A DNA stretch of 64,000 nucleotides from Nemertoderma westbladi (taxonomy: Eukaryota > Xenacoelomorpha > Nemertodermatida > Nemertodermatidae), in assembly GCA_032718475.1 (NCBI GenBank), contig JAUCBJ010007580.1:124001-188000 (forward strand). Direction: 5' to 3'. Below, piece by piece: positions 14,924 through 30,200 of this stretch. The translations under genes were made by a program, and so were the position numbers. Position 1 is the first letter of the stretch. Each line of letters starts with the position of its first letter. The notes beneath the pieces are model-generated. The model searched no databases and was not told where the DNA came from. It saw only the letters and a program-made list of their open reading frames with translations.

Positions 14924-17900
14924 AGAAAGAACACTGGATACACTGACACACACCTTTTTATAATTTATATAAAGAACCCTGGATACACTGACACACACCT
15001 TTTTAAGATTTATAGAAAGAACCCTGGATACACTGACCCACACCTTTTTATAATTTATAGAAAGAACCCTGGATACACTGACCCACACCTTTTTATAATT
15101 TATATAAAGAACCCTGGATACACTGACACACACCTTTTTAAGATTTATAGAAAGAACCCTGGATACACTGACCCACACCTTTTTATAATTTATAGAAAGA
15201 ACCCTGGATACACTGACCCACACCTTTTTATAATTTATATAAAGAACCCTGGATACACTGACACACACGTTTTTATAATTTATAGAAAGAACCCTGGATA
15301 CACTGACCCACACCTTTTTATAATTTATATAAAGAACCCTGGATACACTGACACACACCTTTTTATAATTTTTAGGAAGAACCCTGGATACACTGACACA
15401 CACCTTTTTAAGATTTATAGAAAGAACCCTGGATACACTGACACACACCTTTTTAAGATTTATAGAAAGAACCCTGGATACACTGACCCACACCTTTTTA
15501 TAATTTATAGAAAGAACCCTGGATACACTGACCCACACCTTTTTATAATTTATATAAAGAACCCTGGATACACTGACACACACCTTTTTAAGATTTATAG
15601 AAAGAACCCTGGATACACTGACCCACACCTTTTTATAATTTATAGAAAGAACCCTGGATACACTGACCCACACCTTTTTATAATTAAGGAACCCTGGATA
15701 CACTGACACACACCTTTTTATAATTTATAGAAAGAACCCTGGATACACTGACACACACCTTTTTAAGATTTATAGAAAGAACCCTGGATACACTGACCCA
15801 CACCTTTTTATAATTTATAGAAAGAACCCTGGATACACTGACCCACACCTTTTTATAATTTATATAAAGAACCCTGGATACACTGACACACACCTTTTTA
15901 TAATTTATATAAAGAACCCTGGATACACTGACCCACACCTTTTTAAGATTTATAGAAAGAACCCTGGATACACTGACCCACACCTTTATATAATTTATAG
16001 AAAGAACCCTGGATACACTGACCCACACCTTTTTATAATTTATATAAAGAACCCTGGATACACTGACACACACCTTTTTATAATTTATAGAAAGAACCCT
16101 GGATACACTGACCCACACCTTTTTATAATTTATATAAAGAACCCTGGATACACTGACCCACGCCTTTTTATAATTTATAGAAAGAACCCTGGATACACTG
16201 ACCCACACCTTTTTATAATTTATATAAAGAACCCTGGATACACTGACACACACCTTTTTATAATTTATAGAAAGAACCCTGGATACACTGACACACACCT
16301 TTTTATAATTTATAGAAAGAACCCTGGATACACTGACCCACACCTTTTTATAATTTATATAAAGAACCCTGGATACACTGACCCACGCCTTTTTATAATT
16401 TATAGAAAGAACCCTGGATACACTGACCCACACCTTTTTATAATTTATATAAAGAACCCTGGATACACTGACACACACCTTTTTATAATTTATAGAAAGA
16501 ACCCTGGATACACTGACCCACACCTTTTTAAGATTTATATAAAGAACCCTGGATACACTGACACACACCTTTTTAAGATTTATAGAAAGAACCCTGGATA
16601 CACTGACCCACACCTTTTTATAATTTATAGAAAGAACCCTGGATACACTGACCCACACCTTTTTATAATTTATATAAAAAACCCTGGATACACTGACACA
16701 CACCTTTTTATAATTTATAGAAAGAACCCTGGATACACTGACCCACACCTTTTTAAGATTTATAGAAAGAACCCTGGATACACTGACCCACACCTTTTTA
16801 TAATTTATAGAAAGAACCCTGGATACACTGACCCACACCTTTTTATAATTTATAGAAAGAACCCTGGATACACTGACCCACACCTTTTTATAATTTATAT
16901 AAAGAACCCTGGATACACTGACACACACCTTTTTATAATTTATAGGAAGAACCCTGGATACACTGACACACACCTTTTTAAGATTTATAGAAAGAACCCT
17001 GGATACACTGACCCACACCTTTTTATAATTTATAGAAAGAACCCTGGATACACTGACCCACACCTTTTTATAATTTATATAAAGAACCCTGGATACACTG
17101 ACCCACACCTTTTTATAATTTATAGAAAGAACCCTGGATACACTGACCCACACCTTTTTATAATTTATATAAAGAACCCTGGATACACTGACCCACACCT
17201 TTTTATAATTTATATAAAGAACCCTGGATACACTGACCCACGCCTTTTTATAATTTATAGAAAGAACCCTGGATACACTGACCCACACCTTTTTATAATT
17301 TATATAAAGAACCCTGGATACACTGACACACACCTTTTTATAATTTATAGAAAGAACCCTGGATACACTGACCCACACCTTTTTATAATTTATATAAAGA
17401 ACCCTGGATACACTGACACACACCTTTTTAAGATTTATAGAAAGAACCCTGGATACACTGACCCACACCTTTTTATAATTTATAGTAAGAACCCTGGATA
17501 CACTGACCCACACCTTTTTATAATTTATAGAAAGAACCCTGGATACACTGACACACACCTTTTTAAGATTTATAGAAAGAACCCTGGATACACTGACCCA
17601 CACCTTTTTATAATTTATATAAAGAACCCTGGATACACTGACCCACGCCTTTTTATAATTTATAGAAAGAACCCTGGATACACTGACCCACACCTTTTTA
17701 TAATTTATAGAAAGAACCCTGGATACACTGACACACACCTTTTTAAGATTTATAGAAAGAACCCTGGATACACTGACCCACACCTTTTTATAATTTATAT
17801 AAAGAACCCTGGATACACTGACACACACCTTTTTATAATTTATAGAAAGAACCATGGATACACTGACACATACCTTTTTATAATTTATATAAAGAACCCT

Positions 17901-19208
17901 GGATACACTGACACACACCTTTTTATAATTTATAGTAAGAACCCTGGATACACTGACCCACACCTTTTTATAATTTATATAAAGAACCTTGGATACACTG
18001 ACACACACCTTTTTAAGATTTATAGAAAGAACCCTGGATACACTGACACACACCTTTTTATAATTTATATAAAGAACCCTGGATACACTGACACACACCT
18101 TTTTAAGATTTATAGAAAGAACCCTGGATACACTGACCCACACCTTTTTATAATTTATATAAAGAACCCTGGATACACTGACACACACCTTTTTATAATT
18201 TATAGAAAGAACCATGGATACACCGACACACACCTTTTTATAATTTATAGAAAGAACCATGGATACACTGACACACACCTTTTTATAATTTATAGAAAGA
18301 ACCCTGGATACACTGACACACACCTTTTTATAATTTATAGAAAGAACCATGGATACACTGACACACACCTTTTTATAATTTATATAAAGAACCCTGGATA
18401 CTCTGACCCACACCTTTTTATAATTTATAGAAAGAACCCTGGATACACTGACACACACATTTTTAAGATTTATAGAAAGAACCCTGGATACACTGACCCA
18501 CACCTTTTTATAATTTATATAAAGAACCCTGGATACACTGACACACACCTTTTTATAATTTATATAAAGAACCCTGGATACACTAACCCACATACCTTTT
18601 TATAATTTATATAAAGAACCCTGGATACACTGACCCACACCTTTTTATAATTTATATAAAGAACCCTGGATACACTGACACACACCTTTTTATAATTTAT
18701 AGAAAGAACCCTGGATACACTGACACACACCTTTTTAAGATTTAAAGAAAGAACCCTGGATACACTGACCCACACCTTTTTATAATTTATATAAAGAACC
18801 CTGGATACACTGACACACACCTTTTTATAATTTATATAAAGAACCCTGGATACACTGACACACACCTTTTTAAGATTTATAGAAAGAACCCTGGATACAC
18901 TGACCCACACCTTTTTATAATTTATATAAAGAACCCTGGATACACTGAGACACACCTTTTTATAATTTATAGAAAGAACCATGGATACACTGACCCACAC
19001 CTTTTTATAATTTATAGTAAGAACCCTGGATACACTGACCCACACCTTTTTATAATTTATATAAAGAACCCTGGATACACTGACACACACCTTTTTAAGA
19101 TTTATAGAAAGAACCCTGGATACACTGACCCACACCTTTTTATAATTTATAGAAAGAACCCTGGATACACTGACACACACCTTTTTAAGATTTATAGAAA
19201 GAACCCTG
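14924..19208. repeat. 45-bp satellite array, zone I (middle block)
   Basis: The same monomer set as the left part, including TAAGATTT units. With the preceding insert it forms a block repeated at an offset of 4722 bp. A 40-bp truncated monomer (ATAATTAAGGAACCC) lies at about 15680, and the 47-bp joint unit at about 18595. Between these two landmarks the block is 2.9 kb, against 5.9 kb in the homologous stretch 7947-13871 and 3.8 kb in 20406-24215. Whole runs of monomers have therefore been gained or lost. No coding evidence. Confidence 0.95.
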
Positions 19209-19645
19209 CGCCACCCAGTTGGGTAGCACCCACCATTCCCATTGAGGCTGTGCCATAGGTCAGGACCGACCCTTCACCTTACTGCTGTTTTATGTACATC
19301 ATAGCCTACCGGTTGTTGTGTCTGTGTCTTCCATATTACCGCAGTACCGCGTTTGTGCTGCATACCTATCTGTCCCATTATACTGTTATACAGTTATATG
19401 AGTTGTGATACATATACGTTTGCCTTTGTTGCTGTTCATACACCAGCTTCTTCTTTACCTTGGCGTGGTGGCAGCTTGTGTTCGATCTCCACTGCCTTGA
19501 TTACCTAATTTACTTATTCTGTTATTCCAGTATTTGTATTCTACAACTCTACCATTCTGCCATTACCGACACAGTTACTTCTAGCCACTAGGCCTATAGC
19601 AAATAGGCCTAGACGACGTTCCCAATCTGCTACACTACTTTCACC
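19209..19645. other. 437-bp unique insert inside satellite, copy 2
   Basis: This reads as an identical copy of the 14487-14923 insert, exactly 4722 bp downstream. It has the same flanking 13-bp direct repeats and the same satellite variants on both sides. Sharing of flanks means it arose by duplication of a whole satellite block, not by a second insertion. Same hairpin at 19588-19612. Function unknown. An assembly duplication is an alternative that the sequence cannot exclude. Confidence 0.8.
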
Positions 19646-22600
19646 AGAAAGAACACTGGATACACTGACACACACCTTTTTATAATTTATATAAAGAACC
19701 CTGGATACACTGACACACACCTTTTTAAGATTTATAGAAAGAACCCTGGATACACTGACCCACACCTTTTTATAATTTATAGAAAGAACCCTGGATACAC
19801 TGACCCACACCTTTTTATAATTTATATAAAGAACCCTGGATACACTGACACACACCTTTTTAAGATTTATAGAAAGAACCCTGGATACACTGACCCACAC
19901 CTTTTTATAATTTATAGAAAGAACCCTGGATACACTGACCCACACCTTTTTATAATTTATATAAAGAACCCTGGATACACTGACACACACGTTTTTATAA
20001 TTTATAGAAAGAACCCTGGATACACTGACCCACACCTTTTTATAATTTATATAAAGAACCCTGGATACACTGACACACACCTTTTTATAATTTTTAGGAA
20101 GAACCCTGGATACACTGACACACACCTTTTTAAGATTTATAGAAAGAACCCTGGATACACTGACACACACCTTTTTAAGATTTATAGAAAGAACCCTGGA
20201 TACACTGACCCACACCTTTTTATAATTTATAGAAAGAACCCTGGATACACTGACCCACACCTTTTTATAATTTATATAAAGAACCCTGGATACACTGACA
20301 CACACCTTTTTAAGATTTATAGAAAGAACCCTGGATACACTGACCCACACCTTTTTATAATTTATAGAAAGAACCCTGGATACACTGACCCACACCTTTT
20401 TATAATTAAGGAACCCTGGATACACTGACACACACCTTTTTATAATTTATAGAAAGAACCCTGGATACACTGACACACACCTTTTTAAGATTTATAGAAA
20501 GAACCCTGGATACACTGACCCACACCTTTTTATAATTTATAGAAAGAACCCTGGATACACTGACCCACACCTTTTTATAATTTATATAAAGAACCCTGGA
20601 TACACTGACACACACCTTTTTATAATTTATATAAAGAACCCTGGATACACTGACCCACACCTTTTTAAGATTTATAGAAAGAACCCTGGATACACTGACC
20701 CACACCTTTATATAATTTATAGAAAGAACCCTGGATACACTGACCCACACCTTTTTATAATTTATATAAAGAACCCTGGATACACTGACACACACCTTTT
20801 TATAATTTATAGAAAGAACCCTGGATACACTGACCCACACCTTTTTATAATTTATATAAAGAACCCTGGATACACTGACCCACGCCTTTTTATAATTTAT
20901 AGAAAGAACCCTGGATACACTGACCCACACCTTTTTATAATTTATATAAAGAACCCTGGATACACTGACACACACCTTTTTATAATTTATAGAAAGAACC
21001 CTGGATACACTGACACACACCTTTTTATAATTTATAGAAAGAACCCTGGATACACTGACCCACACCTTTTTATAATTTATATAAAGAACCCTGGATACAC
21101 TGACCCACGCCTTTTTATAATTTATAGAAAGAACCCTGGATACACTGACCCACACCTTTTTATAATTTATATAAAGAACCCTGGATACACTGACACACAC
21201 CTTTTTATAATTTATAGAAAGAACCCTGGATACACTGACCCACACCTTTTTAAGATTTATATAAAGAACCCTGGATACACTGACACACACCTTTTTAAGA
21301 TTTATAGAAAGAACCCTGGATACACTGACCCACACCTTTTTATAATTTATAGAAAGAACCCTGGATACACTGACCCACACCTTTTTATAATTTATATAAA
21401 AAACCCTGGATACACTGACACACACCTTTTTATAATTTATAGAAAGAACCCTGGATACACTGACCCACACCTTTTTAAGATTTATAGAAAGAACCCTGGA
21501 TACACTGACCCACACCTTTTTATAATTTATAGAAAGAACCCTGGATACACTGACCCACACCTTTTTATAATTTATATAAAGAACCCTGGATACACTGACA
21601 CACACCTTTTTATAATTTATAGAAAGAACCCTGGATACACTGACACACACCTTTTTAAGATTTATAGAAAGAACCCTGGATACACTGACCCACACCTTTT
21701 TATAATTTATAGAAAGAACCCTGGATACACTGACCCACACCTTTTTATAATTTATATAAAGAACCCTGGATACACTGACACACACCTTTTTATAATTTAT
21801 AGGAAGAACCCTGGATACACTGACACACACCTTTTTAAGATTTATAGAAAGAACCCTGGATACACTGACCCACACCTTTTTATAATTTATAGAAAGAACC
21901 CTGGATACACTGACCCACACCTTTTTATAATTTATATAAAGAACCCTGGATACACTGACACACACCTTTTTAAGATTTATAGAAAGAACCCTGGATACAC
22001 TGACCCACACCTTTTTATAATTTATAGAAAGAACCCTGGATACACTGACCCACACCTTTTTATAATTTATATAAAGAACCCTGGATACACTGACACACAC
22101 CTTTTTATAATTTTTAGAAAGAACCCTGGATACACTGACCCACACCTTTTTAAGATTTATAGAAAGAACCCTGGATACACTGACCCACACCTTTTTATAA
22201 TTTATAGAAAGAACCCTGGATACACTGACCCACACCTTTTTATAATTTATATAAAGAACCCTGGATACACTGACACACACCTTTTTATAATTTATAGAAA
22301 AAACTCTGGATACACTGACACACACCTTTTTAAGATTTATAGAAAGAACCCTGGATACACTGACCCACACCTTTTTATAATTTATAGAAAGAACCCTGGA
22401 TATACTGACCCACACCTTTTTATAATTTATATAAAGAACCCTGGATACACTGACACACACCTTTTTATAATTTATAGAAAGAACCCTGGATACACTGACC
22501 CACACCTTTTTAAGATTTATAGAAAGAACCCTGGATACACTGACCCACACCTTTTTATAATTTATAGAAAGAACCCTGGATACACTGACCCACACCTTTT

Positions 22601-24215
22601 TATAATTTATATAAAGAACCCTGGATACACTGACACACACCTTTTTATAATTTATATAAAGAACCCTGGATACACTGACACACACCTTTTTAAGATTTAT
22701 AGAAAGAACCCTGGATACACTGACCCACACCTTTTTATAATTTATAGAAAGAACCCTGGATACACTGACCCACACCTTTTTATAATTTATATAAAGAACC
22801 CTGGATACACTGACACACACCTTTTTATAATTTATAGAAAGAACCCTGGATACACTGACCCACACCTTTTTATAATTTATATAAAGAACCCTGGATACAC
22901 TGACCCACGCCTTTTTATAATTTATAGAAAGAACCCTGGATACACTGACCCACACCTTTTTATAATTTATATAAAGAACCCTGGATACACTGACACACAC
23001 CTTTTTATAATTTATAGAAAGAACCCTGGATACACTGACCCACACCTTTTTATAATTTATATAAAGAACCCTGGATACACTGACACACACCTTTTTAAGA
23101 TTTATAGAAAGAACCCTGGATACACTGACCCACACCTTTTTATAATTTATAGTAAGAACCCTGGATACACTGACCCACACCTTTTTATAATTTATAGAAA
23201 GAACCCTGGATACACTGACACACACCTTTTTAAGATTTATAGAAAGAACCCTGGATACACTGACCCACACCTTTTTATAATTTATATAAAGAACCCTGGA
23301 TACACTGACCCACGCCTTTTTATAATTTATAGAAAGAACCCTGGATACACTGACCCACACCTTTTTATAATTTATAGAAAGAACCCTGGATACACTGACA
23401 CACACCTTTTTAAGATTTATAGAAAGAACCCTGGATACACTGACCCACACCTTTTTATAATTTATATAAAGAACCCTGGATACACTGACACACACCTTTT
23501 TATAATTTATAGAAAGAACCATGGATACACTGACACACACCTTTTTATAATTTATATAAAGAACCCTGGATACACTGACACACACCTTTTTATAATTTAT
23601 AGTAAGAACCCTGGATACACTGACCCACACCTTTTTATAATTTATATAAAGAACCCTGGATACACTGACACACACCTTTTTAAGATTTATAGAAAGAACC
23701 CTGGATACACTGACACACACCTTTTTATAATTTATATAAAGAACCCTGGATACACTGACACACACCTTTTTAAGATTTATAGAAAGAACTCTGGATACAC
23801 TGACCCACACCTTTTTATAATTTATATAAAGAACCCTGGATACACTGACACACACCTTTTTATAATTTATAGAAAGAACCATGGATACACTGACACACAC
23901 CTTTTTATAATTTATAGAAAGAACCCTGGATACACTGACACACACCTTTTTATAATTTATAGAAAGAACCATGGATACACTGACACACACCTTTTTATAA
24001 TTTATATAAAGAACCCTGGATACTCTGACCCACACCTTTTTATAATTTATAGAAAGAACCCTGGATACACTGACACACACCTTTTTAAGATTTATAGAAA
24101 GAACCCTGGATACACTGACCCACACCTTTTTATAATTTATATAAAGAACCCTGGATACACTGACACACACCTTTTTATAATTTATATAAAGAACCCTGGA
24201 TACACTAACCCACAT
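19646..24215. repeat. 45-bp satellite array, zone I (right block)
   Basis: The third large copy of the zone I block. It starts like the stretches after 14923 and around 7187, contains the 40-bp truncated monomer at about 20402, and ends at the 47-bp joint near 24217. It differs from the other two copies by scattered substitutions (for example GAACTCTGG near 23788 and GATATACTG near 22400). It is therefore older or less homogenised than the 4722-bp duplicate pair. TAAGATTT units, common up to this point, stop here. No gene. Confidence 0.95.
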
Positions 24216-27200
24216 ACCTTTTTATAATTTATATAAAGAACCCTGGATACACTGACCCACACCTTTTTATAATTTATATAAAGAACCCTGGATACACTGA
24301 CCCACACCTTTTTATAATTTATATAAAGAACCCTGGATACACTGACCCACATACCTTTTTATAATTTATATAAAGAACCCTGGATACACTGACCCACACC
24401 TTTTTATAATTTAGGGAAAGGACAACGAATACACTGACCCACACCTTTTTATAATTTATAGAAAGGACAACGAATACACTGACACACACCTTTTTATAAT
24501 TTAGGGAAAGGACAACAAATACACTGACCCACACCTTTTTATAATTTATAGAAAGAACCCTGGATACACTGACCCACACCTTTTTATAATTTATATAAAG
24601 AACCCTGGATACACTGACCCACACCTTTTTATAATTTATATAAAGAACCCTGGATACACTGACCCACACCTTTTTATAATTTATATAAAGAACCCTGGAT
24701 ACACTGACCCACATACCTTTTTATAATTTATATAAAGAACCCTGGATACACTGACCCACACCTTTTTATAATTTAGGGAAAGGACAACGAATACACTGAC
24801 CCACACCTTTTTATAATTTATAGAAAGGACAACGAATACACTGACACACACCTTTTTATAATTTAGGGAAAGGACAACAAATACACTGACCCACACCTTT
24901 TTATAATTTATAGAAAGGACAACGAATACACTGACACACACCTTTTTATAATTTAGGGAAAGGACAACAAATACACTGACCCACACCTTTTTATAATTTA
25001 TAGAAAGGACAACGAATACACTGACCCACACCTTTTTATAATTTATAGAAAGGACAACGAATACACTGACACACACCTTTTTATAATTTATAGAAAGGAC
25101 AACGAATACACTGACACACACCTTTTTATAATTTATAGAAAGGACAACGAATACACTGACACACACCTTTTTATAATTTATAGAAAGGACAACGAATACA
25201 CTGACACACACCTTTTTATAATTTATAGAAAGGACAACGAATACACTGACCCACACCTTTTTATAATTTATATAAAGAACCCTGGATACACTGACCCACA
25301 CCTTTTTATAATTTATAGAAAGAACCCTGGATACACTGACCCACACCTTTTTATACTTTATATAAAGAACCCTGGATACACTGACACACACCTTTTTATA
25401 ATTTAGGGAAAGGACAACGAATACACTGACCCACACCTTTTTATAATTTATAGAAAGAACCCTGGATACACTGACCCACACCTTTTTATACTTTATATAA
25501 AGAACCCTGGATACACTGACACACACCTTTTTATAATTTAGGGAAAGGACAACGAATACACTGACCCACACCTTTTTATAATTTATAGAAAGAACCCTGG
25601 ATACACTGACCCACACCTTTTTATAATTTATATAAAGAACCCTGGATACACTGACACACACCTTTTTATAATTTATATAAAGAACCCTGGATACACTGAC
25701 ACACACCTTTTTATTATTTATAGAAAGGACAACGAATACACTGACACACACCTTTTTATAATTTATAGAAAGAACCCTGGATACACTGACCCACACCTTT
25801 TTATACTTTATATAAAGAACCCTGGATACACTGACACACACCTTTTTATAATTTATAGAAAGAACCCTGGATACACTGACCCACACCTTTTTATACTTTA
25901 TATAAAGAACCCTGGATACACTGACACACACCTTTTTATAATTTAGGGAAAGGACAACGAATACACTGACCCACACCTTTTTATAATTTATAGAAAGAAC
26001 CCTGGATACACTGACCCACACCTTTTTATAATTTATAGAAAGAACCCTGGATACACTGACCCACACCTTTTTATAATTTATAGAAAGAACCCTGGATACA
26101 CTGACCCACACCTTTTTATACTTTATATAAAGAACCCTGGATACACTGACACACACCTTTTTATAATTTATAGAAAGAACCCTGGATACACTGACCCACA
26201 CCTTTTTATAATTTATAGAAAGAACCCTGGATACACTGACCCACACCTTTTTATACTTTATATAAAGAACCCTGGATACACTGACACACACCTTTTTATA
26301 ATTTAGGGAAAGGACAACGAATACACTGACCCACACCTTTTTATAATTTATAGAAAGGACAACGAATACACTGACCCACACCTTTTTATAATTTAGGGAA
26401 AGGACAACGAATACACTGACACACACCTTTTTATAATTTAGGGAAAGGACAACAAATACACTGACCCACACCTTTTTATAATTTAGGGAAAGGACAACGA
26501 ATACACTGACCCACACCTTTTTATAATTTAGGGAAAGGACAACGAATACACTGACCCACACCTTTTTATAATTTATAGAAAGGACAACGAATACACTGAC
26601 CCACACCTTTTTATAATTTAGGGAAAGGACAACGAATACACTGACACACACCTTTTTATAATTTATAGAAAGAACCCTGGATACACTGACCCACACCTTT
26701 TTATACTTTATATAAAGAACCCTGGATACACTGACACACACCTTTTTATAATTTAGGGAAAGGACAACGAATACACTGACCCACACCTTTTTATAATTTA
26801 TAGAAAGGACAACGAATACACTGACCCACACCTTTTTATAATTTATAGAAAGGACAACGAATACACTGACACACACCTTTTTATAATTTAGGGAAAGAAC
26901 CCTGGATACACTGACCCACACCTTTTTATAATTTATAGAAAGAACCCTGGATACACTGACCCACACCTTTTTATACTTTATATAAAGAACCCTGGATACA
27001 CTGACACACACCTTTTTATAATTTAGGGAAAGGACAACGAATACACTGACCCACACCTTTTTATAATTTATAGAAAGGACAACGAATACACTGACACACA
27101 CCTTTTTATAATTTAGGGAAAGGACAACAAATACACTGACCCACACCTTTTTATAATTTAGGGAAAGGACAACGAATACACTGACACACACCTTTTTATA

Positions 27201-30200
27201 ATTTATAGAAAGAACCCTGGATACACTGACCCACACCTTTTTATACTTTATATAAAGAACCCTGGATACACTGACACACACCTTTTTATAATTTATAGAA
27301 AGGACAACGAATACACTGACACACACCTTTTTATAATTTAGGGAAAGGACAACAAATACACTGACCCACACCTTTTTATAATTTAGGGAAAGGACAACGA
27401 ATACACTGACCCACACCTTTTTATAATTTATAGAAAGAACCCTGGATACACTGACCCACACCTTTTTATACTTTATATAAAGAACCCTGGATACACTGAC
27501 CCACACCTTTTTATAATTTATAGAAAGAACCCTGGATACACTGACCCACACCTTTTTATAATTTATAGAAAGAACCCTGGATACACTGACCCACACCTTT
27601 TTATACTTTATATAAAGAACCCTGGATACACTGACACACACCTTTTTATAATTTATAGAAAGAACCCTGGATACACTGACCCACACCTTTTTATAATTTA
27701 TAGAAAGAACCCTGGATACACTGACCCACACCTTTTTATACTTTATATAAAGAACCCTGGATACACTGACACACACCTTTTTATAATTTAGGGAAAGGAC
27801 AACGAATACACTGACCCACACCTTTTTATAATTTATAGAAAGGACAACGAATACACTGACCCACACCTTTTTATAATTTATAGAAAGGACAACGAATACA
27901 CTGACACACACCTTTTTATAATTTAGGGAAAGGACAACAAATACACTGACCCACACCTTTTTATAATTTAGGGAAAGGACAACGAATACACTGACCCACA
28001 CCTTTTTATAATTTATAGAAAGAACCCTGGATACACTGACACACACCTTTTTATAATTTATATAAAGAACCCTGGATACACTGACACACACCTTTTTATA
28101 ATTTATATAAAGAACCCTGGATACACTGACACACACCTTTTTATAATTTATATAAAGAACCCTGGATACACTGACACACACCTTTTTATAATTTATATAA
28201 AGAACCCTGGATACACTAACCCACATACCTTTTTATAATTTATATAAAGAACCCTGGATACACTGACACACACCTTTTTATAATTTATATAAAGAACCCT
28301 GGATACACTGACACACACCTTTTTATTATTTATAGAAAGAACCCTGGATACACTGACCCACACCTTTTTATAATTTAGGGAAAGGACAACGAATACACTG
28401 ACCCACACCTTTTTATAATTTATAGAAAGGACAACGAATACACTGACACACACCTTTTTATAATTTAGGGAAAGGACAACTAATACACTGACCCACACCT
28501 TTTTATAATTTATAGAAAGGACAACGAATACACTGACACACACCTTTTTATAATTTAGGGAAAGGACAACGAATACACTGACCCACACCTTTTTATAATT
28601 TATAGAAAGAACCCTGGATACACTGACCCACACCTTTTTATAATTTATAGAAAGAACCATGGATACACTGACCCACACCTTTTTATACTTTATATAAAGA
28701 ACCCTGGATACACTGACACACACCTTTTTATAATTTATATAAAGAACCCTGGATACACTGACACACACCTTTTTATAATTTATATAAAGAACCCTGGATA
28801 CACTGACACACACCTTTTTATTATTTATAGAAAGGACAACGAATACACTGACACACACCTTTTTATAATTTATAGAAAGAACCCTGGATAAACTGACCCA
28901 CACCTTTTTATAATTTAGGGAAAGGACAACGAATACACTGACCCACACCTTTTTATAATTTATAGAAAGAACCCTGGATACACTGACCCACACCTTTTTA
29001 TAATTTATAGAAAGAACCCTGGATACACTGAACCACACCTTTTTATAATTTATAGAAAGAACCCTGGATACACTGACCCACACCTTTTTATACTTTATAT
29101 AAAGAACCCTGGATACACTGACACACACCTTTTTATAATTTAGGGAAAGGACAACGAATACACTGACCCACACCTTTTTATAATTTATAGAAAGAACCCT
29201 GGATACACTGAACCACACCTTTTTATAATTTATAGAAAGAACCCTGGATACACTGACCCACACCTTTTTATAATTTATAGAAAGAACCCTGGATACACTG
29301 ACCCACACCTTTTTATACTTTATATAAAGAACCCTGGATACACTGACACACACCTTTTTATAATTTAGGGAAAGGACAACGAATACACTGACCCACACCT
29401 TTTTATAATTTATAGAAAGAACCCTGGATACACTGACCCACACCTTTTTATAATTTATAGAAAGAACCCTGGATACACTGACACACACCTTTTTATAATT
29501 TAGGGAAAGGACAACAAATACACTGACCCACACCTTTTTATAATTTATAGAAAGAACCCTGGATACACTGACCCACACCTTTTTATAATTTATAGAAAGA
29601 ACCCTGGATACACTGACCCACACCTTTTTATACTTTATATAAAGAACCCTGGATACACTGACACACACCTTTTTATAATTTAGGGAAAGGACAACGAATA
29701 CACTGACCCACACCTTTTTATAATTTATATAAAGAACCCTGGATACACTGACACACACCTTTTTATAATTTAGGGAAAGGACAACGAATACACTGACCCA
29801 CACCTTTTTATAATTTATATAAAGAACCCTGGATACACTGACACACACCTTTTTATAATTTAGGGAAAGGACAACGAATACACTGACCCACACCTTTTTA
29901 TAATTTATAGAAAGAACCCTGGATACACTGACCCACACCTTTTTATAATTTATAGAAAGAACCCTGGATACACTGACACACACCTTTTTATAATTTAGGG
30001 AAAGGACAACAAATACACTGACCCACACCTTTTTATAATTTATAGAAAGAACCCTGGATACACTGACACACACCTTTTTATAATTTAGGGAAAGGACAAC
30101 AAATACACTGACCCACACCTTTTTATAATTTATAGAAAGAACCCTGGATACACTGACCCACACCTTTTTATAATTTATAGAAAGAACCCTGGATACACTG

